64,000 bases of DNA, taken from Rhodoferax sp. U2-2l (GTDB lineage: Bacteria > Pseudomonadota > Gammaproteobacteria > Burkholderiales > Burkholderiaceae_C). Below are positions 17,129 through 27,232 of the stretch, one piece after another. The number at the start of each line of letters is the position of its first letter. Within the stretch, counting starts at the first letter, position 1. Made by a program: the position numbers and the translations under genes. Location: contig NZ_JAJCTH010000022.1 in assembly GCF_020594515.1 (NCBI RefSeq), positions 1 through 64,000 of the forward strand, in the 5' to 3' direction. The notes below the pieces were generated by a model that saw only the letters and a list, made by a program, of their open reading frames with translations, ran no database searches and was not told the origin of the DNA.

Positions 17129-17443
17129 ATGCGCATCACTCTGAAAGTCCCGAACCGGCTGAATCAACCCTGGTTGCCCCCGGGGCTGTACCTGGCCATG
17201 GGATGGCTGGTGGTCGTTGTCGCTGCTCACTAGCTGGAGCGCACACCGCCACTCCAGGTGTGATGTGGCTGGTCGCTGGCGACGATGGCCTACACGGTAG
17301 CCGTCGTCTTCGTTGTCTTTAACTCTCGGATTCGGTACTCACACGCGGTTTGGCATGGCTTTGTGGCAGTGCAAAAACTACGCTGCTTGATGATCGGCTT
17401 CTTTCGGGGGCACATTTCTGATGAACACTCCGACCACCCTTGA
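17129..17443 (+). pseudogene. trhA: remnant of trhA (hemolysin III / YqfA family)
   Basis: One reading frame gives the C-terminal part of a hemolysin III-type membrane protein with two internal stops. Its first segment has PPGLYLAMGWLVVVVA and reaches TAG at 17231. The next stop is a TGA at about 17261. After that comes MAYTVAVVFVVFNSRIRYSH followed by AVWHGFVAV. E. coli YqfA has the matching order TYLAMGWLSLVV ... VVYSLGVIFYV ... YNHAIWHGFV, so the homology is clear. The stretch between the two parts is shortened and scrambled, the last helix after WHGFV is not recognisable, and the N-terminal two-thirds are absent. A 34-residue open frame (17129-17233) is therefore a leftover rather than a gene. 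Confidence 0.75.
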
Positions 17444-17635
17444 CACTGACGCCCACAGGTGATGCGCGGCGTGACACTGCCCGCAGTCACTGTTGACAAC
17501 ATGTTTTATCAAGAGTGATTTGCGGTCGACGCGCTGTAATTCCCTGTTACTGACTTTGACTGCCAAGGGCAAAAAGACTGAGACCATTGCGCCCAATCAG
17601 TGACACCGACGGTCAGTTTCAGCGACGTTGACACT

Positions 17636-18256
17636 TCACCCCGGTCGCACCATCCGAAACAACTGCTCCGCGCCAATCGTGAAGTAATCTGCCGCCCCAC
17701 CACCGCGTAGCACATGCTCTGCCGCCGCCGTGTCGTAGATCCCGTCCTTGAGCAGCCTTCGGTCAATATGCACCGCCACCACCTCACCCAGCACCAGCCA
17801 GGTCGGCACAGCCTCACCGGTGGCCGTTTGCAATTGAATGATTTGGGTGCGTCGACATTCAAAAGACACTGGGCTCTCCTGCACGCGAGGCGCACCAACC
17901 AGGCGTGACGCTACAGGCGTCAATTGGGCCAGCTCAAACTCGCTGGTCTCAGACGGCACATTGGCACTGGTCTGGTTCATGGCCTCGGCCAATTGGCGCG
18001 TCACCAGATTCCAGACAAACTCCCCGGTGTCTTCGATATTGCACAAGCTGTCCTTGTAACCGACACTGGCAAATCCGATGATCGGCGGCGTGTAGTTGAA
18101 GGCGTTGAAAAAACTGTAGGGCGCCAAGTTGGTAACCCCGGCTGTGCTGCGCGTCGACATCCAGCCAATCGGTCGTGGCCCAACGATGGCATTGAACGGA
18201 TCATGGGCCAGACCATGACCGTGACGGGGTTCATAAAAGTGAAAAGTGTCAGACAT
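17636..18256 (-). CDS. flavin reductase-like (FMN-binding split-barrel) protein
   Basis: A 206-residue protein of the flavin reductase-like family (PF01613 type). The N-terminal half contains NAIVGPRPIGWMSTRS and NLAPYSFFNAFNYTPPIIGF, the conserved FMN-contact segments. DTGEFVWNLVT follows, and a C-terminal VVAVHIDRRLL strand closes the barrel. Relatives include flavoredoxins and reductase components of two-component oxygenases, but many are annotated only by fold. It is a single gene between the trhA remnant and a gene-poor stretch. Confidence 0.82.
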   Translation of the reverse strand: MSDTFHFYEPRHGHGLAHDPFNAIVGPRPIGWMSTRSTAGVTNLAPYSFFNAFNYTPPIIGFASVGYKDSLCNIEDTGEFVWNLVTRQLAEAMNQTSANVPSETSEFELAQLTPVASRLVGAPRVQESPVSFECRRTQIIQLQTATGEAVPTWLVLGEVVAVHIDRRLLKDGIYDTAAAEHVLRGGGAADYFTIGAEQLFRMVRPG

Positions 18257-18933
18257 ACGTCCCGCTCATTGAAGAAGAATTGATGAACTGAGCCCGGCAA
18301 AAAGCAACCAAGCCGATTCGACCATGGATGGCTGCTGCCCAAGCAGACGAATAGAGTGCATGGAGGTGCGGTATCCCGCACTGTCCTATCTAAAGACCGG
18401 AGTGGGCCAAAAAAGTCAGGGTGAATATCCCCGATCTGCCTGTTTTCTTGGTTCATGTCGAGTGTCAGGTATCAGCCGGGAAATTTGAGTTTCTGTAGAC
18501 CCACTTCCGCTGCACTAGAGCCACACAGTCGGCAAAATAGCCCCAGGACTTTGTGTGTCGGCTTAACGATTCCAATGCACCAATTCGAATGACTGCTTCT
18601 TCACGCGGTGGCTGCCCATTATGGGCACTATGCAGTTGCTGACAACAGTCAGGGTCCTGGCATCTTGTATAGGCAAATTTCAGATGCTCCATACCGGCCA
18701 CTGGCGACCGATAGCAACTGGTCCGAAGAGGGAGCCAAGACTCAAGGAAGTAGCCACATACGAACGTGATTGATGAAAGCTAACCTCGCTATGTCCGCAG
18801 TCACCCCACCCAATGGTCTATAAGATTTCTAACAAGTGAAACTAGGCTATGAACCCATGGTCAAAAGTTGAATCGAGAATTAGATGAATAGTTGCAGTTT
18901 GGCTACGGATGGGCTATTTCGGGCTACAAAGCA
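18257..18933. other. gene-poor, lower-GC stretch
   Basis: About 680 bases between the flavin reductase-like gene and the terminator of the ribosomal operon. Apart from one doubtful frame (18465-18701), no coding pattern, repeat or RNA signature was found. The base composition is noticeably more AT-rich than its neighbours, which is compatible with decayed or transferred DNA at the end of the ribosomal block. Confidence 0.5.
18465..18701 (-). CDS. doubtful small hypothetical ORF
   Basis: A 78-residue ATG frame with several cysteines early (RCQDPDCCQQLHSAHN) and an aromatic segment later (TKSWGYFADCVALVQRKW). It is the only substantial frame in a 680-base gap, does not lie over another gene, and its composition is not obviously random. 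It has no recognised domain and no clear ribosome-binding site, and it could equally be part of a decayed gene. Confidence 0.22.
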   Translation of the reverse strand: MAGMEHLKFAYTRCQDPDCCQQLHSAHNGQPPREEAVIRIGALESLSRHTKSWGYFADCVALVQRKWVYRNSNFPADT

Positions 18934-18958
18934 AAACGCCCACTTGAAGTGGGCGTTT
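18934..18958 (-). terminator. rho-independent terminator after tRNA-fMet
   Basis: A perfect 11-base-pair stem, AAACGCCCACT (18934-18944) and AGTGGGCGTTT (18948-18958), with a 3-base loop. On the minus strand it is followed by TTTTGCTTTG. It lies 25 bases past the 3' end of the tRNA and would end the ribosomal/tRNA transcript. Confidence 0.8.
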
Positions 18959-18983
18959 GTTCAAGCTAGGTGCTTGATTTGAT

Positions 18984-19060
<77 letters not shown>

Positions 19061-19078
19061 GTATCTAAAGATTATAAC

Positions 19079-19471
19079 CTATTCCGAAGCTGCTTCAGGC
19101 GCCTGCGCCGAAGTACCACGATCAACCAGTTCAACAAGGGCCATTGGCGCGTTGTCACCAACGCGATAGCCCATTTTCAAAATTCGTGTGTATCCACCTG
19201 GACGGGCCTTGAAATGGGGGCCAAGGTCGTTGAAAAGTTTAACCACGCTGTCACGATCACGCAGACGATCGAACGCCAACCGACGGTTCGCAACGGTTGG
19301 CTCCTTGGCCAACGTAATCATGGGCTCTACCACTCGGCGGAGTTCCTTTGCCTTCGGCAAAGTTGTCTTGATAACCTCATGCTCAATGAGCGAGTTCATC
19401 ATGTTGCGAAGCATCGCCAACCGATGAGAGGAAGTGCGGTTGAGTTTACGTAATCCAAGTCCGTGACGCAT
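19079..19471 (-). CDS. rplQ: 50S ribosomal protein L17
   Basis: A 130-residue L17, identified by its N-terminus [20 protein letters not shown] and by the ALVELVDR C-terminal strand. It binds 23S rRNA near the polypeptide exit. Full length, with a short acidic/alanine-rich tail after the conserved core, as usual in betaproteobacteria. It is the last protein gene of the alpha operon, 61 bases after rpoA. Confidence 0.97.
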   Translation of the reverse strand: MRHGLGLRKLNRTSSHRLAMLRNMMNSLIEHEVIKTTLPKAKELRRVVEPMITLAKEPTVANRRLAFDRLRDRDSVVKLFNDLGPHFKARPGGYTRILKMGYRVGDNAPMALVELVDRGTSAQAPEAASE

Positions 19472-19532
19472 GGTAATTTCCTTAATTTATATATCAGACA
19501 GCCGTATCAGGTACTGCCTGGGGCGCGTTGAA

Positions 19533-20522
19533 TCAACGCTTTTCGAGGGCAGCCGGAGGCCAGCTTTCCAACTTCATGCCAAGGGTCAGGCCTCTCGAAG
19601 CCAAAACTTCCTTGATCTCGTTCAGAGACTTGCGTCCCAGGTTCGGCGTCTTCAACAACTCGTTCTCCGTACGCTGGATCAGATCACCGATGTAATAAAT
19701 GTTTTCTGCCTTGAGGCAGTTAGCCGACCGAACCGTCAACTCAAGCTCGTCAACCGGGCGCAACAAGACCGGATCAAACTGCGCGTTACCACGCGATGAC
19801 GGCGAAACGATGGCATCAATGTCACCGCCTTCGAGTTGTGCAAAGACAGCCAGTTGTTCGACCAGAATCTTGGCAGATGCACGGACTGCGTCTTCAGCAG
19901 AAATAGCACCGTTGGTCTCGATATCAAGAATCAGCTTATCCAGATCGGTGCGCTGTTCCACGCGAGCGCTCTCGACCGTGTAACTCACCCGCCGAACTGG
20001 GGAAAACGAGGCGTCGAGAACAATACGCCCAATCGACTTGGATGACTCATCGCCGTGACGACGCACCGTGCCGGGTACGTAACCACGACCCTTTTCAACC
20101 TTGATCTGCATATCGAGCTTGCCGCCAGCTGCCAAATTTGCGATCACATGGTCCGGATTGACAATCTCCACGTCATGGGGCGTTTGGATGTCACCCGCAG
20201 AGACAACACCTTCAGCATCCTTACGAAGACTCAGTGTCACTTCATCACGGTTATGCAACTTGAAAACAACGCCCTTCAGGTTGAGCAAAATGTTGACAAC
20301 ATCTTCATGCACGCCATCAATCGAAGAATACTCGTGCAGCACACCCGCAATCGTGACCTCTGTGGGCGCATACCCCGGCATGGACGATAACAGCACACGA
20401 CGCAAGGCATTACCGAGGGTGTGCCCATAGCCACGCTCGAACGGCTCCAAAACCACTTTTGCCCGATGCGCTGACAGCTGCTCCACCTGGACCGTCTTTG
20501 GCTTTAACAAACTACTTTGCAT
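19533..20522 (-). CDS. rpoA: RNA polymerase alpha subunit
   Basis: A 329-residue alpha subunit. The start MQSSLLKPK at 20522 is preceded by GAGAGGAAA; the longer frame upstream is not conserved in type. The N-terminal assembly domain (about 1-230) includes [20 protein letters not shown]. The C-terminal DNA/activator-binding domain (about 250-325) includes [20 protein letters not shown] and [20 protein letters not shown]. It lies in the alpha operon between rpsD and rplQ, the standard order. Confidence 0.98.
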   Translation of the reverse strand: MQSSLLKPKTVQVEQLSAHRAKVVLEPFERGYGHTLGNALRRVLLSSMPGYAPTEVTIAGVLHEYSSIDGVHEDVVNILLNLKGVVFKLHNRDEVTLSLRKDAEGVVSAGDIQTPHDVEIVNPDHVIANLAAGGKLDMQIKVEKGRGYVPGTVRRHGDESSKSIGRIVLDASFSPVRRVSYTVESARVEQRTDLDKLILDIETNGAISAEDAVRASAKILVEQLAVFAQLEGGDIDAIVSPSSRGNAQFDPVLLRPVDELELTVRSANCLKAENIYYIGDLIQRTENELLKTPNLGRKSLNEIKEVLASRGLTLGMKLESWPPAALEKR

Positions 20523-20580
20523 GAAATTTCCTCTCAATACCCCCGACTCGTTACATCGGTAAGGCTGACTAGACGAACAG

Positions 20581-20596
20581 AGGCCCCAAGGGGCCT
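20581..20596. other. hairpin in the rpsD-rpoA spacer
   Basis: AGGCCCC and GGGGCCT are adjacent (2-base loop) in the 97-base spacer between rpsD and rpoA. No T-run follows on the minus strand, so it is not a classical terminator. It may be an RNA-processing or stability element that adjusts the rpoA level within the operon. Confidence 0.35.
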
Positions 20597-20619
20597 GCAT
20601 CTCAAACCCAAGAACCGGG

Positions 20620-21243
20620 TTAGCGCGAGTACAACTCGACGATCAACGACTCGTTCACATCAGCCGCAAACTGGTCCCGATCCGGAACCGCCTTGAAAAC
20701 GCCTTGAGCTTTTTCAAGGTTGACATCAACCCAAGCGGGCATACCGACCTGCTGCGCCAACTGCAAAGCCTCAACCACGCGGTTTTGCTTCGCAGATTTT
20801 TCACGCACGGCGAGGACATCTCCCACCTTGACCATGTACGACGGGATATTGACCGGCTTACCATTCACCAGAATAGCCTTGTGGGAGACCAACTGACGCG
20901 CCTCTGCACGTGTTGAGCCAAATCCCATGCGATAAACGACGTTATCGAGCCGCGTTTCCAGCAAAGCCAACAGGTTCGAGCCCGTGTTGCCTTTGCGCCG
21001 ATCGGCCTCTTCGAAATAGCGGCGGAACTGCTTTTCCAGTACGCCATACATGCGCTTGACTTTTTGTTTTTCACGCAGCTGCAAACCGAAATCGGACGTG
21101 CGGGCGCCAGAGGTGCGACCATGTTGGCCGGGCTTGGAGTCGAACTTGGCCTTGTCGGCGATAGAGCGACGTGCGCTCTTCAAAAACAGGTCAGTGCCTT
21201 CACGGCGAGAGAGTTTGGCTTTGGGGCCTAGGTAACGTGCCAC
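20620..21243 (-). CDS. rpsD: 30S ribosomal protein S4
   Basis: A 207-residue S4. The N-terminal domain [20 protein letters not shown] and the S4 RNA-binding domain ([20 protein letters not shown], then [18 protein letters not shown]) are complete. The N-terminus lacks the zinc-binding cysteines found in some S4 proteins. S4 is a primary 16S rRNA binder, and in E. coli it represses its own alpha operon at a pseudoknot near rpsM. Whether that control exists here is not visible. Confidence 0.98.
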   Translation of the reverse strand: MARYLGPKAKLSRREGTDLFLKSARRSIADKAKFDSKPGQHGRTSGARTSDFGLQLREKQKVKRMYGVLEKQFRRYFEEADRRKGNTGSNLLALLETRLDNVVYRMGFGSTRAEARQLVSHKAILVNGKPVNIPSYMVKVGDVLAVREKSAKQNRVVEALQLAQQVGMPAWVDVNLEKAQGVFKAVPDRDQFAADVNESLIVELYSR

Positions 21244-21280
21244 TTGAATATCCTTTTAATCATCTTCCGCAAATGCGGGA

Positions 21281-21299
21281 GCCGCGGCATGACCGCGGC
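21281..21299. other. hairpin in the rpsK-rpsD spacer
   Basis: GCCGCGG (21281-21287) pairs with CCGCGGC (21293-21299) across a 5-base loop in the 77-base gap between rpsK and rpsD. There is no following T-run, so it is likely a processing or attenuation structure rather than a terminator. Confidence 0.35.
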
Positions 21300-21320
21300 G
21301 GTGGGCTTGGGAGGGAAATT

Positions 21321-21725
21321 TTAGATACGACGACGCTTTTGAGGGCGGCAACCGTTGTGCGGGACAGGCGTCACATCAGCAATCATGTTGATCCGGATTC
21401 CCAATGCAGCCAGTGCGCGGACAGACGACTCGCGACCAGGCCCTGGACCTTTGATTTCAACATCAAGATTCTTGATGCCTTGCTCAATCGCAGCGCGACC
21501 GGCGACCTCTGACGCAACCTGTGCGGCAAATGGCGTCGACTTGCGTGAACCCTTGAAACCCTGTCCACCAGAAGACGCCCAAGACAACGAATTGCCCTGC
21601 CTGTCAGTGATCGTGATGATGGTGTTGTTAAACGATGCATGCACGTGCGCAATTCCGTCGGCAACGTTCTTACGAACTTTCTTGCGGACACGTTGCGCAG
21701 CGTTATTGGCGGGAGCTTTTGCCAT
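21321..21725 (-). CDS. rpsK: 30S ribosomal protein S11
   Basis: A 134-residue S11 containing [20 protein letters not shown] and the C-terminal [18 protein letters not shown] tail. The latter is nearly invariant in bacteria and sits at the mRNA exit on the platform of the small subunit. It lies in normal order between rpsM and rpsD. Confidence 0.98.
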   Translation of the reverse strand: MAKAPANNAAQRVRKKVRKNVADGIAHVHASFNNTIITITDRQGNSLSWASSGGQGFKGSRKSTPFAAQVASEVAGRAAIEQGIKNLDVEIKGPGPGRESSVRALAALGIRINMIADVTPVPHNGCRPQKRRRI

Positions 21726-21743
21726 GGTTATCCTTCAATCAGT

Positions 21744-22109
21744 TTATTTCTTGAGCGACTGTGCGGCCTTGCGCGGACCCTTGCGGGTGCGGGCGTTGGT
21801 GCGCGTACGCTGGCCACGCAATGGCAAGCCGCGACGATGGCGGAAACCACGGTAGCAACCGATGTCCATCAGTCGTTTGATGTTCATCGTGGTCTCACGA
21901 CGCAAGTCACCTTCAATGGTGAACTTGCCGACTTCGTCGCGCAACTTCTCCAACTCTGCATCCGAGAGATCTTTGATCTTCTTGGAGTAATCGATCCCAC
22001 AGGCTTCACAGATCTTGCGTGCGCGACTGCGCCCGACACCGAAAATGGCTGTCAAACCAATTTCAGAGTGCTTTTGTGGCGGAATATTGATACCAGCGAT
22101 ACGTGCCAT
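21744..22109 (-). CDS. rpsM: 30S ribosomal protein S13
   Basis: A 121-residue S13 beginning [20 protein letters not shown], with the helix-two-turn-helix [19 protein letters not shown] and the basic tail [19 protein letters not shown] that reaches toward the P-site tRNA. It is the first gene of the alpha-operon segment, following rpmJ. Confidence 0.98.
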   Translation of the reverse strand: MARIAGINIPPQKHSEIGLTAIFGVGRSRARKICEACGIDYSKKIKDLSDAELEKLRDEVGKFTIEGDLRRETTMNIKRLMDIGCYRGFRHRRGLPLRGQRTRTNARTRKGPRKAAQSLKK

Positions 22110-22133
22110 TTTGTTCCTCTATAACTCTTGCAA

Positions 22134-22247
22134 TTAACCCTGGCGCTGTTTGTGACGCGGATCAGTACAAATCACGCGAACAACACCCTTGCGCCGAATA
22201 ATCTTGCAGTTACGGCAAATTTTCTTAACCGAAGCCGAAACCTTCAT
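22134..22247 (-). CDS. rpmJ: 50S ribosomal protein L36
   Basis: A 37-residue L36, [20 protein letters not shown] then [17 protein letters not shown]. All four zinc ligands are present (C11, C14, C27, H32), so this is the zinc-containing (C+) form. It sits between infA and rpsM, its usual place. A GGAGAAT ribosome-binding site precedes the ATG. Confidence 0.97.
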   Translation of the reverse strand: MKVSASVKKICRNCKIIRRKGVVRVICTDPRHKQRQG

Positions 22248-22281
22248 TTCATTCTCCTAAACAATTTCAAACTGATGTTAC

Positions 22282-22500
22282 CTATTTTGCGCGGAACACA
22301 ATCCGAGCCCTGGACAAGTCGTAAGGTGTCAACTCCACCGTGACTTTGTCACCAGGAAGAATTCGGATGTAATGCATCCTCATTTTCCCTGAAATGTGAC
22401 CCAGCACGATGTGTCCATTTTCAAGCTTCACCCTGAATGTCGCATTGGGAAGATTTTCAACAATCTCACCCTGCATCTGAATAACGTCATCTTTTGCCAT
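22282..22500 (-). CDS. infA: translation initiation factor IF-1
   Basis: A 72-residue S1-like OB-fold protein, [20 protein letters not shown] onwards, with the conserved [20 protein letters not shown] core. It occupies the A site during initiation. Its position between secY and rpmJ is typical of betaproteobacteria, many of which carry a second infA copy elsewhere; none is seen in this window. Confidence 0.97.
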   Translation of the reverse strand: MAKDDVIQMQGEIVENLPNATFRVKLENGHIVLGHISGKMRMHYIRILPGDKVTVELTPYDLSRARIVFRAK

Positions 22501-22511
22501 AAATCATCATC

Positions 22512-23822
22512 TCAAGAAGCCTTGAAATTAGCCTTCTTTAGTAAAGATTCATACTGCTGAGACATCAGATAGTTCTGAACCTGGGCCATGAAATCCATTG
22601 TCACCACAACAATAATAAGCAACGATGTTCCACCGAAATAGAAAGGCACGTTGTACTTCAAGATCAAGAACTCTGGCAACAAACAAACCAGCGTGATATA
22701 GATCGCACCGATAAAAGTTAACCGAAGCAATATCTTGTCAATGTACTTGGCGGTGTTTTCACCCGGACGAATACCGGGCACAAATGCACCACTCTTCTTC
22801 AAGTTGTCCGCCGTCTCCTTGCTATTGAACACCAGTGCAGTGTAGAAAAAGCAAAAGAAAATAATGGCGGCAGCATAGAACATGACATAAAGCGGCTGAC
22901 CTGGCGACAACGACCCAGCGATATCCTTCAACCAGCGCATTGAATCACCGGCACTGAACCAACCAACAACAGTCGCAGGCAACAGGATGATGGATGAAGC
23001 GAAGATGGGCGGTATCACACCAGCCATGTTCAGCTTCAGCGGCAAATGGGAGGACTGACCGCCATAAACCTTGTTGCCAACCTGCCGCCGGGCGTAATTC
23101 ACAAGAATCTTTCGCTGACCACGTTCCACAAAAACTACGAAGTACGTCACCAGTGCGACCAAAACAACGATGAACAACGAAGCAATAATGCTCATGGCAC
23201 CGGTTCTGACCAGTTCCAGCAACCCACCGATGGCACTAGGCAGACCGGCAGCAATACCACCAAAAATAATGATCGATATCCCGTTACCCAGTCCACGCTC
23301 AGTGATTTGCTCACCCAACCACATGAGGAACAAGGTACCAGCAGTCAGCGAAACCACAGCAGTTACCCGGAAACCAAGACCTGGAGAGATAACCAAACCA
23401 GCAGAACTCTCCAAAGCAACAGCGATACCAAGTGACTGAAACAGCGCCAAACCCAGCGTGCCGTAACGGGTGTACTGCGTAATTTTTCGCCGACCAGCCT
23501 CGCCCTCTTTCTTCAACTGCTCAAAGGCAGGAAGAACATACCCCATCAGCTGCATAATGATCGATGCAGAAATATAGGGCATGATTCCCAGGGCGAAAAT
23601 GGTAAAACGGGACAATGCCCCCCCGGAGAACATGTTGAACATGCCCAGGATACCGCCTTGCTGGCCCTTGAAAAACTGTTGCAGTTGAGCCGCATCGATA
23701 CCTGGCACCGGAATATGTGCGCCTACCCGGTAGACGACCAACGCCAACAGCAGAAAAATCAGTCGGCGACGCAAGTCGCCATACTTATCTGCTTTCGCTG
23801 CGGATGCTGAACTGGTTGCCAC
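22512..23822 (-). CDS. secY: preprotein translocase subunit SecY
   Basis: A 436-residue inner-membrane channel protein with ten transmembrane segments. Landmarks are [20 protein letters not shown] (TM1), the plug-region [33 protein letters not shown], and the long cytoplasmic loop containing [17 protein letters not shown]. It forms the Sec channel with SecE and SecG. It lies between rplO and infA in the spc operon, as in most bacteria. Confidence 0.98.
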   Translation of the reverse strand: MATSSASAAKADKYGDLRRRLIFLLLALVVYRVGAHIPVPGIDAAQLQQFFKGQQGGILGMFNMFSGGALSRFTIFALGIMPYISASIIMQLMGYVLPAFEQLKKEGEAGRRKITQYTRYGTLGLALFQSLGIAVALESSAGLVISPGLGFRVTAVVSLTAGTLFLMWLGEQITERGLGNGISIIIFGGIAAGLPSAIGGLLELVRTGAMSIIASLFIVVLVALVTYFVVFVERGQRKILVNYARRQVGNKVYGGQSSHLPLKLNMAGVIPPIFASSIILLPATVVGWFSAGDSMRWLKDIAGSLSPGQPLYVMFYAAAIIFFCFFYTALVFNSKETADNLKKSGAFVPGIRPGENTAKYIDKILLRLTFIGAIYITLVCLLPEFLILKYNVPFYFGGTSLLIIVVVTMDFMAQVQNYLMSQQYESLLKKANFKAS

Positions 23823-23845
23823 GTGCAGTTTTCTCGCGAGCTGAA

Positions 23846-24277
23846 TTAAACCAACGACCCACCAGCGGCTTCAATCGCCAGCTTGGCAGCCGCAGTCGCG
23901 CCGATACCCGACAGCTTGACAGCCTTGGTGATCTCGCCAGTCTTGATGACCTTCACCACCTTGACCAGTTCGCCAACCAAGCCAGCTTGCTTGAGCACAA
24001 CCAGGTTGACCTCAGCAACATCGAGCAAATTCAGCGCTGTCAGCGTCACTTCGCCGTTGAACTTCAACAAAGCTGATTTGAAACCACGTTTGGGCAAACG
24101 CCGCTGCATAGGCATCTGACCGCCTTCAAAGCCAACCTTGTGGTAGCCGCCAGCACGTGATTTCTGACCCTTGTGTCCGCGACCGGCAGTTTTGCCGAGA
24201 CCCGAACCGATGCCACGACCGACACGACGCTTGTAATGCTTCGCGCCATCGGCGGGCTTAATGCCATTCAATTCCAT
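23846..24277 (-). CDS. rplO: 50S ribosomal protein L15
   Basis: A 143-residue L15 starting [20 protein letters not shown]. The glycine-rich RNA-binding segment [20 protein letters not shown] follows, and the C-terminal globular domain is complete. An adjacent upstream ATG (24280) would add one methionine; the family's usual start was preferred. It is 10 bases after rpmD. Confidence 0.97.
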   Translation of the reverse strand: MELNGIKPADGAKHYKRRVGRGIGSGLGKTAGRGHKGQKSRAGGYHKVGFEGGQMPMQRRLPKRGFKSALLKFNGEVTLTALNLLDVAEVNLVVLKQAGLVGELVKVVKVIKTGEITKAVKLSGIGATAAAKLAIEAAGGSLV

Positions 24278-24287
24278 CATGAACCTC

Positions 24288-24470
24288 TTAGAGCACCTTG
24301 ACCAGGTAACTGATCTTGTTAATCATGCCACGCACTTCAGGCGTATCCACCAGCTCGCTGGTACTGCGCATCTTGCGAAGACCCAGCCCACGGACGGTTG
24401 CTCGGTGCGATGCAGCGCATCCAATCGGGCTACGTACCAGTTGAACTGTTACTTTTTTTTCGGTTGTCAT
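24288..24470 (-). CDS. rpmD: 50S ribosomal protein L30
   Basis: A 60-residue L30, [18 protein letters not shown] then [20 protein letters not shown] and a C-terminal [12 protein letters not shown]. The start at 24470 gives the family's normal length; the open frame continues upstream into rpsE. It lies between rpsE and rplO in the normal order. Confidence 0.96.
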   Translation of the reverse strand: MTTEKKVTVQLVRSPIGCAASHRATVRGLGLRKMRSTSELVDTPEVRGMINKISYLVKVL

Positions 24471-24483
24471 AGGGAATCTCCGA

Positions 24484-25008
24484 TCAGACAAACAGCTCTT
24501 CGACAGTCTTGCCGCGTTTAGCAGCGACCACCGATGGCGTTGTGGCGTGCGACAGCGCGTCAAGCGTGGCACGAACCATGTTGTAGGGGTTGCTGGAGCC
24601 GTGGCTCTTGGCGACGATGTCGGTGATACCGACGACTTCAAACACAGCGCGCATCGGACCGCCGGCAATGATGCCGGTTCCCTTGGGAGCCGGGGCCATC
24701 ATGACCGAGGCTGCACCGTGCTGACCCATCACCTTGTGGTGAATCGAGCCGTTTTTCAAGGCCACTTTGGTCATGTTGCGGCGCGCTTCTTCCATCGCCT
24801 TCTGCACAGCAGCGGGAACTTCCTTGGATTTCCCCTTGCCCATTCCAACCGTGCCGTCGCCATCACCCACCACCGTGAGTGCTGCAAAGCCAAGGATACG
24901 ACCACCCTTGACGACCTTGGTCACCCGGTTGATCGCGATCATTTTCTCGCGCAAACCGTCCTCAGGACCCTCAGCCTTACCCTGCATCTTCGCTTGTACT
25001 TTAGCCAT
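24484..25008 (-). CDS. rpsE: 30S ribosomal protein S5
   Basis: A 174-residue S5 with the N-terminal dsRBD-like domain ([40 protein letters not shown]) and the C-terminal domain ending TVEELFV. S5 contributes to decoding fidelity; the loop where spectinomycin-resistance changes occur (KGGRILGF) looks wild type. It is 13 bases upstream of rpmD. Confidence 0.98.
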   Translation of the reverse strand: MAKVQAKMQGKAEGPEDGLREKMIAINRVTKVVKGGRILGFAALTVVGDGDGTVGMGKGKSKEVPAAVQKAMEEARRNMTKVALKNGSIHHKVMGQHGAASVMMAPAPKGTGIIAGGPMRAVFEVVGITDIVAKSHGSSNPYNMVRATLDALSHATTPSVVAAKRGKTVEELFV

Positions 25009-25025
25009 CTTAATTTCCGATCTGC

Positions 25026-25391
25026 TTAGAACTGCAAGCCAGCTTCGCGTGCCGCATCAGCCAACGCTTTGACGCGGCCGTGGTACGCAAACCCTGCCCG
25101 ATCAAAGGCAACTTTCTCGACACCGGCAGCCTTGGCTTTTTCAGCCACACGCTTACCAATCACTTGTGCGGCAGCCACGTTACCGCCTTTGCCAGAACCA
25201 CCCAAGGACTGACGAACTTCGGCCTCGGCTGTGGAAGCCGTTGCGATGACTTTGGATCCGTCGCCAGAAATCACACTTGCGTAGATATGCAAGTTGGTGC
25301 GATTGACTGTCAAACGGGCAACACCCTGATTGGCAATCCGAATACGAGTCTGACGGGCTCTGCGAAGACGCTGTTCTTTTTTGGTCAACAT
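25026..25391 (-). CDS. rplR: 50S ribosomal protein L18
   Basis: A 121-residue L18 starting [20 protein letters not shown], with [20 protein letters not shown] and a C-terminal [20 protein letters not shown]. It binds 5S rRNA together with L5 and L25. It lies between rplF and rpsE as expected. Confidence 0.97.
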   Translation of the reverse strand: MLTKKEQRLRRARQTRIRIANQGVARLTVNRTNLHIYASVISGDGSKVIATASTAEAEVRQSLGGSGKGGNVAAAQVIGKRVAEKAKAAGVEKVAFDRAGFAYHGRVKALADAAREAGLQF

Positions 25392-25402
25392 AGTGCAGCT
25401 CC

Positions 25403-25936
25403 TTATTTCTTCTTGGTTTCTTTGATCGCGACTTTTTCGTCCGCGTACCGAATGCCTTTGCCTTTGTAAGGCTCAGGCGGACGAATCGCACGGATCTCAG
25501 CAGCCACCTGACCGACACGCTGACGGTCAGCACCTTTGATCAATATTTCAGTAGGTGTAGGCGTAGCGACAGTGATACCTTCAGGCATATCCTTGTTCAC
25601 CGGGTGCGAGTAACCCACCACCAGATTGAGCTTGTTGCCTTGAGCCTGAGCCTTGTAACCCACGCCAATCAACGTCAGCTTTTTCTCGAAACCCTTGCTG
25701 ACACCCACCACCATGTTGTTAACCAACTGACGGAACGTACCCGACATGGCATCTGCTTCGCGGGACTCATTGGCCGCGGTGAAGCTGATTTTTCCACCTT
25801 CATTGGTCACCTTGACCAGGTTGTTTTGGGTCAAAGACAGCAGACCACCGGCGCCCTTGACACTGACTTGATGCTCAGACAAAACCACTTCCACTCCAGC
25901 AGGAATGGCAACCGGCATTTTTCCAATACGAGACAT
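25403..25936 (-). CDS. rplF: 50S ribosomal protein L6
   Basis: A 177-residue L6 with its two duplicated domains. The start [20 protein letters not shown] and the C-terminal [20 protein letters not shown] are both family signatures. It lies at the base of the L7/L12 stalk. An AGGAG-type site (TAGGAGTAATAA) precedes the ATG. Confidence 0.98.
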   Translation of the reverse strand: MSRIGKMPVAIPAGVEVVLSEHQVSVKGAGGLLSLTQNNLVKVTNEGGKISFTAANESREADAMSGTFRQLVNNMVVGVSKGFEKKLTLIGVGYKAQAQGNKLNLVVGYSHPVNKDMPEGITVATPTPTEILIKGADRQRVGQVAAEIRAIRPPEPYKGKGIRYADEKVAIKETKKK

Positions 25937-25962
25937 GTTTTATTACTCCTAAATGTCACGCA

Positions 25963-26358
25963 TCAGGCGACGTAGCAAAGCACTTCACCACCGACACCGG
26001 TAGCACGCGCCTTGCGATCAGTCATCACACCTTTGGGTGTTGTGACAATGGCGACACCCAGCCCGTTCTGGACTTGGGGAATGGCATCGCTGCCACGATA
26101 CACACGCAAACCAGGGCGACTGACGCGCTCAATGCGCTCAATCACCGGGCGACCGGCGTAGTACTTGAGGGAGATTTCAAGCTCTTGCTTGCCATCAACC
26201 GTATTGACCTTGAAGTCATCGATATAACCTTCGTCCTTCAGGACTTGGGAAATCGCCACCTTCACCTTGGAGGAAGGCACGCGAACAGACGTCTTGGCAA
26301 CCATCTGCGCATTGCGAATGCGCGTCAACAGATCGGCAATAGGATCACTCATACTCAT
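25963..26358 (-). CDS. rpsH: 30S ribosomal protein S8
   Basis: A 131-residue S8, [20 protein letters not shown] with the C-terminal [16 protein letters not shown] (S8 signature). In E. coli, S8 is the translational repressor of the spc operon, acting near rplE. An equivalent target hairpin near rplE was not established here. Confidence 0.98.
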   Translation of the reverse strand: MSMSDPIADLLTRIRNAQMVAKTSVRVPSSKVKVAISQVLKDEGYIDDFKVNTVDGKQELEISLKYYAGRPVIERIERVSRPGLRVYRGSDAIPQVQNGLGVAIVTTPKGVMTDRKARATGVGGEVLCYVA

Positions 26359-26376
26359 ATCTATGTCTCCTGCCGC

Positions 26377-26682
26377 TTACCAGCTAGCCTTGACCATGCC
26401 AGGGATTTCCCCAGCAAAGGCCATTTCACGAATTTTTGCCCGAGCCAAGCCGAACTGTGCAAAGGTGCCACGTGGACGACCCGTGATTGCACAACGGTTA
26501 CGCTGACGCGTTGGGTTGGCATTGCGCGGCAACATTTGCAAGCCGAGACGAGCAGCAGCACGCTCTTCGTCCGTACGCTTGGCATCGCCAGCGATCGCCT
26601 TCAGTTCCGCATGCTTCTTGGCATACTTGGCAACCAGTTTGTCTCGCTTGAGCTCGCGCTCGATTAAAGCCATCTTAGCCAC
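26377..26682 (-). CDS. rpsN: 30S ribosomal protein S14
   Basis: A 101-residue S14 of the long, zinc-free type: the C-x2-C zinc ribbon of short S14 proteins is absent. Signatures are [20 protein letters not shown] and the terminal [11 protein letters not shown]. It sits between rplE and rpsH. Confidence 0.98.
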   Translation of the reverse strand: MAKMALIERELKRDKLVAKYAKKHAELKAIAGDAKRTDEERAAARLGLQMLPRNANPTRQRNRCAITGRPRGTFAQFGLARAKIREMAFAGEIPGMVKASW

Positions 26683-26690
26683 AGATCACC

Positions 26691-27230
26691 TCAGTTCTTG
26701 AAGGGGAAACGGAAACCTGCGAGCAGTGCTTTGCACTCGTCGTCAGTTTTGGCCGTTGTTGTGATGCTGATGTTGAGGCCGCGCAAGGCATCAACCTTGT
26801 CATACTCAATCTCAGGGAAAATGATCTGCTCTTTGACGCCGATGTTGTAGTTGCCGCGGCCATCAAAAGACCGACCGGAAATACCACGGAAGTCGCGAAC
26901 ACGCGGCAGAGCCACAGTGACAAAGCGATCCAGGAATTCATACATTTGCGCACCGCGCAACGTCACCATGCAACCAATAGCCTGGTTCTCACGGATCTTG
27001 AAACCCGCAATCGCCTTCTTGGACATCGTCACCACAGGCTTTTGACCTGCAATCTTTGTCAAATCAGACACAGCGTGATCCATCACTTTTTTGTCAGCGA
27101 CCGCTTCACTCACACCCATGTTCAAGGTGATCTTGGTCAGGCGAGGCACTTCCATGGGCGACTTGTAACCAAACTTGGCCACCAGTTCAGGCGCCAATTT
27201 TTCGCGATAGAGTTGTTGCAAACGAGCCAT
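26691..27230 (-). CDS. rplE: 50S ribosomal protein L5
   Basis: A 179-residue L5 ([60 protein letters not shown]). The start at 27230 gives the family's normal length and follows AAGGTGG. An alternative ATG two codons upstream (27236) overlaps the rplX stop. L5 contacts 5S rRNA and the P-site tRNA. Confidence 0.97.
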   Translation of the reverse strand: MARLQQLYREKLAPELVAKFGYKSPMEVPRLTKITLNMGVSEAVADKKVMDHAVSDLTKIAGQKPVVTMSKKAIAGFKIRENQAIGCMVTLRGAQMYEFLDRFVTVALPRVRDFRGISGRSFDGRGNYNIGVKEQIIFPEIEYDKVDALRGLNISITTTAKTDDECKALLAGFRFPFKN

Positions 27231-27232
27231 GT

